Made by a program: the position numbers and the translations under genes. A DNA stretch of 10,275 nt from Gammaproteobacteria bacterium (GTDB lineage Bacteria; Pseudomonadota; Gammaproteobacteria; Immundisolibacterales; Immundisolibacteraceae): assembly GCA_003526065.1 (NCBI GenBank), contig DQBD01000156.1, positions 847-11,121 of the forward strand, given 5' to 3'. Numbering within the stretch: the first letter of the stretch is position 1; each line of letters begins with the position of its first letter. Of the stretch, positions 1-6,653 are shown in pieces. The notes beneath the pieces were generated by a model. That model searched no databases, was not told where the DNA came from, and worked only from the letters and a program-made list of their open reading frames with translations.

Positions 1-1551
<1,551 letters not shown>

Positions 1552-1558
1552 GGCCGCC

Positions 1559-1741
1559 TCAGCGCACCAGCTGCAGCAGTGCCAGCCCGGCCAGCATGCT
1601 GGCGAGCCCCGCCAGGCGCAGCGCCCGGTCCGGCAACTGACTGGTCACCGCGGCAGTGCGCCGCAACATGCCGGGACTCAGGAACGGCACCACACCCTCG
1701 AGCACCAGCACCAGGCAGAACGCCGCGGCAAGGTCATGCAC
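1559..1741 (-). CDS. yjeT: Small inner-membrane protein, DUF2065 family (YjeT-like)
   Basis: This is a 60-residue hydrophobic protein of the DUF2065 (YjeT) family, found downstream of hflC in many proteobacteria. The sequence has two membrane-spanning stretches: residues about 4-22 (LAAAFCLVLVLEGVVPFL), with the family's EG-PFLSP signature, and about 41-57 (LRLAGLASMLAGLALLQL), ending in the conserved short LVR tail. Family length is about 60, so it is complete. The start is GTG at 1741; the nearby ATG at 1737 is out of frame. GAGGG at 1750-1754 lies 8 nt upstream and overlaps the hflC stop, so translation is probably coupled to hflC. The biochemical function is unknown; the neighbours suggest, without proving, a tie to HflKC in the membrane. 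Confidence 0.88.
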   Translation of the reverse strand: MHDLAAAFCLVLVLEGVVPFLSPGMLRRTAAVTSQLPDRALRLAGLASMLAGLALLQLVR

Positions 1742-1752
1742 GGACCGGACCC

Positions 1753-2622
1753 TCAGCGACCGCCCGTCAGGGCGCCCTCGAAATGCCGGAAAAACGCACT
1801 GTCCGCGTCCAGTACCAGCAGATCACGCTCGGCACCTACGCTTTGCCGATAGGCCTCGAGGCTGCGGTAGAAGTCATAGAACTCGGTGTCGGAGCCAATG
1901 CCGGCGGTATAGCGCGCCGCCGCGGCGGCATCACCCTCACCCCGGATGCGCGCCGCATCGCGCTGGGCATTGGCCAGCAACAGCGTGCGTTCCTTGTCCG
2001 CCTGGGCGCGAATGCGCTCGCCTTCCTCGGCACCCTGGGCACGCAGCTCGGCCGCCACGCGCTTGCGCTCGGCGTCCATGCGGCTGAACACCGAGCTGCT
2101 GACCTCGGTCGGCAGATCGACGCGCTTGATGCGCACGTCGATGATCTCGACGCCGAACTCGGCCGCCCGCTCGCCGGTACGCCGGCGCAGCAGGTCCATG
2201 ATCTCGTGCCGATCACCGCTGACCGCCGCCTGCACGGTGCGCTTGCCGAACTCGTTGCGTGACAGGTCGTTGACGATCTGCGCCAGGCGGGTGTTGACGT
2301 CACCACGACCGACCGCCACGAAGAAGCGCCGCGTGTCGGAGATCCGCCACTTGACGAACGAATCCACCACCACGTTCTTCAACTCGCTGGTCTGGTAGCG
2401 CACCGGCCCGCGGTCCAGGGTCTGGATGCGGCCGTCGTACTTGACCACTGAATTGATGAACGGGGTCTTCACGTGCAGCCCCGGCGGCAGATCGGCGGCG
2501 ATCACCTCGCCCAGGCGGAACAGCAGGACGCGCTCGCGCTCGTCCACGGTGTACAGGGCGGTGTTGGCCAGCAGCAGGCCCACCACGACCAGTGCGCCGA
2601 TGAAGGTCAGAGTGCGATTCAT
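1753..2622 (-). CDS. hflC: HflC, SPFH/band 7 subunit of the FtsH modulator complex
   Basis: HflC pairs with HflK in a large inner-membrane assembly on the periplasmic side that encloses and modulates the FtsH protease, controlling turnover of membrane proteins and, in E. coli, of lambda CII. The 289-residue protein has one N-terminal signal-anchor helix (residues about 6-24) and then an SPFH domain: VDERERVLLFRLGEV, PGLHVKTPFI and QTLDRGP, where the family usually has Q.LD..P. Next is VDSFVKWRISD, and from about 150 to 235 an Ala/Arg/Glu-rich coiled-coil stretch (AERKRVAAELRAQG and onwards). The C-terminal DSAFFRHF motif is typical of HflC. The ATG overlaps the hflK TGA by 4 bp (ATGA), and GGGAG at 2631-2635 lies 8 nt upstream. 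Length is slightly short of the E. coli protein (334), which is usual outside enterics. Confidence 0.97.
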   Translation of the reverse strand: MNRTLTFIGALVVVGLLLANTALYTVDERERVLLFRLGEVIAADLPPGLHVKTPFINSVVKYDGRIQTLDRGPVRYQTSELKNVVVDSFVKWRISDTRRFFVAVGRGDVNTRLAQIVNDLSRNEFGKRTVQAAVSGDRHEIMDLLRRRTGERAAEFGVEIIDVRIKRVDLPTEVSSSVFSRMDAERKRVAAELRAQGAEEGERIRAQADKERTLLLANAQRDAARIRGEGDAAAAARYTAGIGSDTEFYDFYRSLEAYRQSVGAERDLLVLDADSAFFRHFEGALTGGR

Positions 2623-3806
2623 GAACGAGGCTCCCGGCCGCGCACGTAGTCGGAGCGGTCACGCAGCACACGTGCCGGCGTGCTCTGCGGCGGCGACGGC
2701 GGCGCGGTCGCCGGGCTGGCCGATGCTTGCCCCTCGTCGGCAGCCCGGGACGACTGCAGCAGGCGATCGAGCGGCAGCAGCGTGAGACGGTTGCCCTCGC
2801 CCTGCATCAACACCTTCGGCGTACGGGCCAGGACCTGCTCCATGGTTTCCAGATAAAGCCGCTGACGGGTGACCGCCGGCGCGACGCGGTATTCGTTGGC
2901 CAACAGGCTGAAGCGCGCCGCCTCACCTTCGGCACGGGCAACGATCTGCCCCTTGTATGCCTCGGCGTCGGCGACGATGCGTGCCACCTCACCGCGTGCC
3001 CGCGGGATGACCTCGTTGCGATAGGCCTGCGCCTCGTTGATCAGCCGCTGCTCGTCCTCGCGCGCCTTGACCGCATCGTAGAACGCCGCCTGCACCTGCT
3101 CGGGCGGCTGCGCATCCTGCATGTTGACCGAGGTCACCTCGATGCCGGCCTGATAGCGATCCAGGGTCTCCTGGAGCAGCACCGCCACCTGCTGGGCTAC
3201 GGCATCGCGTCCCTCGGTGAGGATGAACTCCATGCGGCTCTTGCCGACCACTTCGCGGATGGCCGACTCGGCCACCTGCTGCACGGTGAGGTCCGGATCA
3301 CGCACCTTGAACACGTAGTTGGCGGCATCCTTGACGCGATACTGCACCGCCAGCTTGACGTCGACGATGTTCTCGTCGGCGGTGAGCATCTGCGACTCCG
3401 TCGCCATGTCGCCCGCGCGATCGCGCGGCGCACCACGGTAACCGACCTCGGCGGTGCGGATCTCGCCGATGTTGACGCGCAGCACGCGCTCGACCGGATA
3501 CGGCACATGCCAGCGCAGACCCGGCGTTGCGGTGCTGGCGAACTTGCCGAAACGCAGCACCACGCCGCGCTCGCCCTCGCTCACCACGTAGAACCCCGAC
3601 GCCAGCCACAGCACCAGCAGCAGCAGCAGCAGGCCGCCCCACAAGGCCGGTGGCGGGGAATTGGCGCTGCCACCGCCATTGCCACCGTCACCGCCGAACC
3701 GCTGGCGAAGCCGACGAAACAGTTCATCCAGATCCGGCGGCCCAGCGTCGGCACGGCGACCCCACGGATCGCGATTGCCGGACCCGCCCGGTTCGTTCCA
3801 AGCCAT
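2619..3806 (-). CDS. hflK: HflK, SPFH/band 7 subunit of the FtsH modulator complex
   Basis: HflK is the partner of HflC in the membrane complex that surrounds FtsH. The protein is 395 residues. It starts MAWNEPGGSGNRDPWG, the usual HflK opening, followed by a cytoplasmic Gly-rich linker (38-48) and one membrane helix (about 54-75) holding six consecutive Leu. The SPFH domain follows: VSEGERGVVLRFGKF (75-89), PGLRWHVPYPVE, and LTADENIVDVKLAVQYRV. An Ala/Glu/Arg-rich coiled coil covers about 235-320, and the C-terminus is a Pro/Ser-rich tail. The frame stays open upstream to 4217, but ATG at 3806 is clearly the start: AAGGAG lies 6 nt before it, the strongest ribosome site in the window, and the conserved N-terminus begins there. 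It lies 82 bp after hflX and overlaps hflC by 4 bp. No missing key residue is seen. Confidence 0.97.
   Translation of the reverse strand: MAWNEPGGSGNRDPWGRRADAGPPDLDELFRRLRQRFGGDGGNGGGSANSPPPALWGGLLLLLLVLWLASGFYVVSEGERGVVLRFGKFASTATPGLRWHVPYPVERVLRVNIGEIRTAEVGYRGAPRDRAGDMATESQMLTADENIVDVKLAVQYRVKDAANYVFKVRDPDLTVQQVAESAIREVVGKSRMEFILTEGRDAVAQQVAVLLQETLDRYQAGIEVTSVNMQDAQPPEQVQAAFYDAVKAREDEQRLINEAQAYRNEVIPRARGEVARIVADAEAYKGQIVARAEGEAARFSLLANEYRVAPAVTRQRLYLETMEQVLARTPKVLMQGEGNRLTLLPLDRLLQSSRAADEGQASASPATAPPSPPQSTPARVLRDRSDYVRGREPRS
3615..3632. repeat. Six tandem CAG/CTG triplets inside hflK
   Basis: Six CAG units on the plus strand (CTG in the coding strand) encode the six-Leu run of the HflK membrane helix. 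Any change in copy number would be a whole codon, lengthening or shortening the helix without shifting the frame. A Leu-rich helix in a genome that prefers CTG gives this by chance, so I attach no function. Confidence 0.7.
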
Positions 3807-3888
3807 TAATTTCTCCTTGCTGCCGCTGACTGCGGCCTCGGGGGCGCTTATTGTTCCACAGAGGTTCGCGCCGACATAGCCGGGCGCA
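3807..3888 (-). other. 82-bp hflX-hflK spacer with a small hairpin before the hflK ribosome site
   Basis: There is no gene here. Read in the minus direction it holds a 5-bp inverted repeat (GCCGC, 5-nt loop, GCGGC; plus 3822-3836) ending 3 nt before the strong hflK Shine-Dalgarno sequence AAGGAG (3813-3818). No U-run follows the stem, so it is not an intrinsic terminator. I see no convincing -35/-10 pair. The hairpin could slightly modulate hflK initiation, or be chance in GC-rich DNA. The strong ribosome site suggests that hflK, unlike its downstream neighbours, does not rely on coupling to the gene before it. Confidence 0.45.
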
Positions 3889-5193
3889 TCAGCCCGACTC
3901 CGCAGCCGGCCTGGCGTCGGTCGCGGCCGCGGCGAGCAGCGGCTCCAGCTGACCGAGCTCGCGACGGCGGACATCGAATTCCACCTGCCAGCCACCGTCC
4001 GGATCGAAATGCTCGTGCCGCACCTTCGCCACGCGGAACACATGCGCGCGCAGGCGCCCGTCACAGCGCGGCAAATGCCACCGCTGGTGCGACACGCCCT
4101 CGGCGAACTGCTCGCCGACCGCATCGCGCAGCAGGTCGATGCCTTCGCCGCCGCGCGCCGACAGCCACACCCGTGGCGGGCCACCCGCCTCGCCGGCGCT
4201 GCGCCGGGGCACCCCATCGGTCAGGTCGATCTTGTTCATGACCTCGATCTGCGGGATGTCGCCGGCGCCGATCTCCTCGAGCACGCCGTTGACCTGCTGC
4301 ACCATCAGGGCACGCTGGTCATCGCGGGCGCTGTCGACCACGTGCAGCAGCAGGCTGGCACTGCGCACCTCCTCCAGCGTGGAGCGGAAGGCCGCCACCA
4401 GCTCGTGCGGCAGGTTGCGCACGAAGCCGACCGTGTCGACCAGCACCAGCGGCTCACATTGCGGCAACTCCAGGCGCCGCAGCGTGGAGTCGAGGGTGGC
4501 GAACAGGAGATCGGCGGCGAACACCTCGGCCGAGGTCAGCGCGTTGAACAGGGTCGATTTTCCACTGTTGGTGTAGCCGACCAACGCCACCGTCGGCGTC
4601 TCGCTGCGCGTACGCTGGCGGCGACTGTTGATGCGCTGCCCCACGGCCCGCCCCAGACGCGCCTCCAGCTGGCGCAGGCGCACCCGCAACAGCCGGCGGT
4701 CGGTCTCGAGCTGGCTCTCGCCGGGTCCGCGCAGACCGATGCCGCCCTTTTGCCGCTCCAAGTGAGTCCAGCCGCGCACCAGACGCGTGGACAGGTGACG
4801 CAGCTGCGCCAGTTCCACCTGAAGCTTGCCCTCGTGCGAGCGGGCACGGCGGGCGAAGATGTCCAGGATCAAGCCGATCCGGTCCACCACCGGACACTGC
4901 AACAGGCGCTCGAGATTGCGCTCCTGGGACGGGCTCAGCGGCTGGTTGAAGATGACCAGTTCCGCGCAGGTGGCGCCCACCCGCTCGGCCAGCTCAGCCG
5001 CCTTGCCGCGGCCGATGAACAGTGCCGGGTCGATCTGGCTGCGGCGGCAGGTGAGGGTATCCACCACCTCGCCGCCGGCTGCACGCGTCAGTTCGAGTGC
5101 TTCGGCCAGATCATCCTGGACGCCCATGTCGGCGCCAGGCAGTTCGACCGCCACCACCACCACGCGTTGGCGCGTGGTGGTGGACGGCGGCAC
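3889..5193 (-). CDS. hflX: GTPase HflX, ribosome-associated (start codon uncertain)
   Basis: HflX is a GTPase that binds the 50S subunit and splits stalled or idle ribosomes, notably after heat or antibiotic stress. From GTG 5193 the protein is 434 residues (E. coli 426). The N-terminal HflX domain has RGKAAELAE, LSPSQERNLERLL, DRIGLILDIFARRARSHEGK and the LERQKGGIGLRGPGESQLE signature. The GTPase domain has G1 GYTNSGKST (206-214), FATLD as switch I, G3 DTVGF (253-257), G4 NKID (320-323) and a G5 SARGG-like segment (345 onwards). The frame is open back to a GTG at 5268, inside hfq, but that start has its Shine-Dalgarno directly against it. GTG 5193 gives the usual short leader before the first beta strand (RVVVVAVEL), though with no clear ribosome site. 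An ATT at 5235 has GGAGG 6 nt upstream. Function is sure, start is not. Confidence 0.95.
   Translation of the reverse strand: MPPSTTTRQRVVVVAVELPGADMGVQDDLAEALELTRAAGGEVVDTLTCRRSQIDPALFIGRGKAAELAERVGATCAELVIFNQPLSPSQERNLERLLQCPVVDRIGLILDIFARRARSHEGKLQVELAQLRHLSTRLVRGWTHLERQKGGIGLRGPGESQLETDRRLLRVRLRQLEARLGRAVGQRINSRRQRTRSETPTVALVGYTNSGKSTLFNALTSAEVFAADLLFATLDSTLRRLELPQCEPLVLVDTVGFVRNLPHELVAAFRSTLEEVRSASLLLHVVDSARDDQRALMVQQVNGVLEEIGAGDIPQIEVMNKIDLTDGVPRRSAGEAGGPPRVWLSARGGEGIDLLRDAVGEQFAEGVSHQRWHLPRCDGRLRAHVFRVAKVRHEHFDPDGGWQVEFDVRRRELGQLEPLLAAAATDARPAAESG
5154..5183 (-). promoter_or_regulatory. Perfect 13-bp inverted repeat at the 5' end of hflX (strong RNA hairpin)
   Basis: Plus-strand arms 5154-5166 (CCACCACCACGCG) and 5171-5183 (CGCGTGGTGGTGG) are exact reverse complements around a 4-base loop (5167-5170). 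In the hflX message this is a 13-bp, mostly G-C stem starting about 10 nt after the GTG 5193 start. It codes for a Ser/Thr run, Arg-Gln-Arg and a Val run, joining the N-terminal leader to the first strand of HflX. No U-tract follows, so it is not a Rho-independent terminator. It may restrain hflX initiation, protect the 3' end of an hfq mRNA, or present a cleavage site between hfq and hflX. The structure is seen directly; the role is inferred. Confidence 0.6.
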
Positions 5194-5212
5194 GGCCGGC
5201 CCATGACCGGCC
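5194..5212 (-). promoter_or_regulatory. 6-bp GC hairpin in the hfq-hflX spacer
   Basis: Arms GGCCGG (5194-5199) and CCGGCC (5207-5212) flank a 7-base loop. The stem directly abuts the candidate hflX start GTG 5193 and occupies the space where a Shine-Dalgarno would be. With the larger hairpin at 5154-5183 it gives two consecutive stems just after the hfq stop. There is no U-run, so termination by this element alone is unlikely. It could hide the GTG start or stabilise the hfq 3' end. Confidence 0.45.
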
Positions 5213-5227
5213 TCTACGATCGTCGGA

Positions 5228-5494
5228 CTAGGAATTTTTTTCCTCCGCGACTTCAGTCGCCTGCTCACCCTCGACCACGGTCGGGATACGGATCGGCCGC
5301 CCCGGCACCACGGTCGAGATGGCGTGCTTGTAGATCATCTGCGACACGGCGTTCTTGAGCACCACCACATACTGGTCGAAGGCCTCGATATGCCCCTGCA
5401 GCTTGATGCCATTGACCAGGAAGATGGAGACCGGGATGTGCTCCTTGCGCAACAGGTTCAAAAAGGGATCCTGCAGGCCCTGGGCTTTTTTCAT
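5228..5494 (-). CDS. hfq: RNA chaperone Hfq
   Basis: Hfq is a hexameric Sm-like RNA chaperone that pairs small RNAs with mRNAs and binds A-rich and U-rich RNA. The 88-residue protein carries the Sm1 region, with [27 protein letters not shown] at 8-34 (shown here in outline: Q8, D9, K31), and Sm2 with YKHAIS. Known binding positions are kept: Q8 and D9 on the proximal face, G29, I30 and K31 on the distal face, N13, R16 and K17 on the rim. Phe25 replaces E. coli Tyr25 at the distal stacking site, and His19 replaces rim Arg19; the first is conservative. The C-terminal tail is short and acidic ([13 protein letters not shown]). ATG 5494 has GAGG 9 nt upstream. It lies 142 bp after miaA. Its last codons overlap a run of seven A that may serve hflX initiation. 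Confidence 0.98.
   Translation of the reverse strand: MKKAQGLQDPFLNLLRKEHIPVSIFLVNGIKLQGHIEAFDQYVVVLKNAVSQMIYKHAISTVVPGRPIRIPTVVEGEQATEVAEEKNS
5233..5246 (-). promoter_or_regulatory. GGAGG-A7-TT inside the hfq 3' end: possible hflX ribosome site with ATT start
   Basis: On the minus strand GGAGG (5246-5242) is followed by seven A (5241-5235) and TT. In the hflX frame this gives an ATT codon at 5235-5233 exactly 6 nt after a near-perfect Shine-Dalgarno sequence, the best-placed initiation signal for hflX. ATT starts are rare but real (infC). The same bases encode the Hfq C-terminus EEKNS. The A7 run also allows slippage between the hfq frame and the hflX frame, which is +1 relative to hfq. Which of these happens cannot be read from sequence. 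Confidence 0.35.
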
Positions 5495-5636
5495 TTTCGT
5501 AATCCTCGAAATAGTGACGGGCCCGTCCGGTTGGCCCGCGCGTTCAGTTTAGCAAGATGGGTGCCGGCCCCCGTGCAGCGGATGGGCCGCCGGCCGGCTG
5601 CCTGTTCGACCGCGCAAGACGGTCACGGTTCTTGCA
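5495..5636 (-). promoter_or_regulatory. miaA-hfq intergenic region with a possible extended -10 promoter for hfq
   Basis: This 142-bp gap holds no gene. Read toward hfq, TGCTAAACT at plus 5554-5546 fits an extended -10 (TGn followed by a hexamer matching TATAAT at 4 of 6). No good -35 stands 16-18 nt upstream. It would give a leader of roughly 45 nt before the hfq ATG. Upstream of it are a loose 7-bp inverted repeat (GCCGGCC 5563-5569, GGCCGGC 5592-5598) and, just after the miaA stop, a 6-bp GCAAGA/TCTTGC repeat with a 10-nt loop. Neither is followed by a U-run. In E. coli hfq has promoters within and upstream of miaA, so a local hfq promoter here is plausible but unproven. Confidence 0.35.
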
Positions 5637-6554
5637 TCAGGCTGCCGTTTTCTCAATCAATTCGCAGACCCGTGCCGGCACGGAACGATCGCCCGGGCTC
5701 AGCCAGTGACCCTGTGGATCACCGCGCAGCCAGGTGAGCTGACGCTTGGCGTACTGGCGACTGGCCGTCTTGGCGGCCTCGATCATGCCGGCGCGGTCCA
5801 ACTCGCCATGCAGAAAACGCCACACCTGCCGGTACCCGACGGCCCGCAACGCCGGCAACTGGCCATCGTAGCCGGCCGCCCGCAAGGCTTCGACCTCGTC
5901 AACCAGCCCGGCAGCCAGCATGGCATCGAAGCGGGCCTCGACCGCGCGATACACGTCCTGGCGCGCGGGCGGCGCCAGAATCAGCCGCAACCCCGCAACG
6001 CCCTCCACCTGACCGGCCTGCCGCTGCCAGTCGCTCAGGGGCCGTCCGGTGCACCGGAACACCTCCAGCCCGCGCGCGATGCGCTGACGATCGGACGGGG
6101 CCACACGCGCCGCCAGGACCGGGTCCACGACCGCCAACTGCGCGTGCAGGGCCGGCCAGCCGTCCCGCGCCGCCTGCGCCTCGATGGCGGCACGCAGCGC
6201 GGTGTCGGCCGCCGGCAGCTGCGCCAGGCCGCGCTCGAGGGCGCGGAAATACAGAAACGTGCCGCCGACCAGTAACGGGATGCGGCCGCGCGCCTTGATC
6301 TGTGCAATCAGCGCAACCGCATCGGCGCGGAACTGACCGGCCGAGTAAGGCGCGTCGGGCATGCGGATGTCGATCAGGTGATGCGGCACCCCGCCCTGCT
6401 CGGCCGGCGATGGCTTCGCCGTGCCAATGTCCATGCCCCGGTACACCTGCCCGGAGTCGACACTGATGATCTCGCACGGCAAGCGGCGCGCAATGGCCAA
6501 TGCCAGCGCGGACTTGCCCGCGGCGGTCGGGCCGAGCAGAAAAACAGCGGACAT
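5637..6554 (-). CDS. miaA: tRNA dimethylallyltransferase MiaA
   Basis: MiaA transfers the dimethylallyl group of DMAPP to N6 of A37 in tRNAs that read UNN codons, the first step toward ms2i6A. The 305-residue protein (E. coli 316) has the P-loop GPTAAGKS (8-15) and DSGQVYRGMDIGTAKP (33-48), which includes the catalytic Asp and the family signature. PHHLIDI (58-64) and LLVGGTFLYFRALERGL (94-110) follow, then DRQRIARGLEVF, LRAVGYRQVW and a C-terminal RQYAKRQLTWLRG segment for tRNA binding. The frame stays open to 7274, antisense to cinA, but ATG 6554 with MSAVFLLGPTAAGKS is clearly the start. No good Shine-Dalgarno precedes it. mutL, the usual upstream neighbour, is absent; cinA lies divergently instead. 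Gly replaces the more usual Ala or Met in the DSxQ motif. Confidence 0.97.
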   Translation of the reverse strand: MSAVFLLGPTAAGKSALALAIARRLPCEIISVDSGQVYRGMDIGTAKPSPAEQGGVPHHLIDIRMPDAPYSAGQFRADAVALIAQIKARGRIPLLVGGTFLYFRALERGLAQLPAADTALRAAIEAQAARDGWPALHAQLAVVDPVLAARVAPSDRQRIARGLEVFRCTGRPLSDWQRQAGQVEGVAGLRLILAPPARQDVYRAVEARFDAMLAAGLVDEVEALRAAGYDGQLPALRAVGYRQVWRFLHGELDRAGMIEAAKTASRQYAKRQLTWLRGDPQGHWLSPGDRSVPARVCELIEKTAA

Positions 6555-6653
6555 AGACGAACGGGCACTGCAGCAAACGCGCAGTTTACGGTGCGCGCCG
6601 CCGGGCGGCATACTGCGTGCCCTCCCCGCACCTTGCCTGCGAGTACGATCGCC
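6555..6653. promoter_or_regulatory. Divergent miaA/cinA promoter region
   Basis: Both genes must be transcribed outward from this 99-bp gap unless miaA is read from further upstream. Toward cinA, TTTACG (6585-6590) and CATACT (6609-6614) are 18 bp apart and each match sigma-70 consensus at 4 of 6, giving a leader of about 33 nt. Toward miaA, TAAACT (plus 6588-6583) is a -10-like hexamer that overlaps the cinA -35, but no clear -35 is found for it. If both are real, the two polymerases would compete. Neither start codon has a good Shine-Dalgarno. The assignment is by eye and weak. Confidence 0.4.
6597..6609. repeat. 13-bp palindrome between the putative cinA -35 and -10
   Basis: GCCGCC and GGCGGC are exact reverse complements around a single central G (6597-6609). 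The element fills the spacer of the candidate cinA promoter, where an operator would block polymerase. It may equally be chance in GC-rich DNA; no known operator consensus is recognised. Confidence 0.35.

Noticed and set aside
2727..3809. A 360-codon plus-strand frame across hflK
   Set aside because: Shadow of hflK; rich in Leu, His and Arg with no recognised family.
3807..4217. Upstream extension of the hflK frame by 137 codons
   Set aside because: It overlaps the 3' end of hflX in another frame, while the conserved HflK N-terminus and the AAGGAG both mark ATG 3806.
4009..5358. A 449-codon plus-strand frame across hflX and hfq
   Set aside because: Shadow of hflX; no domain and no ribosome site.
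5563..5639. Inverted repeats after miaA as an intrinsic terminator
   Set aside because: Stems are short or imperfect and none is followed by a U-run on the minus strand.
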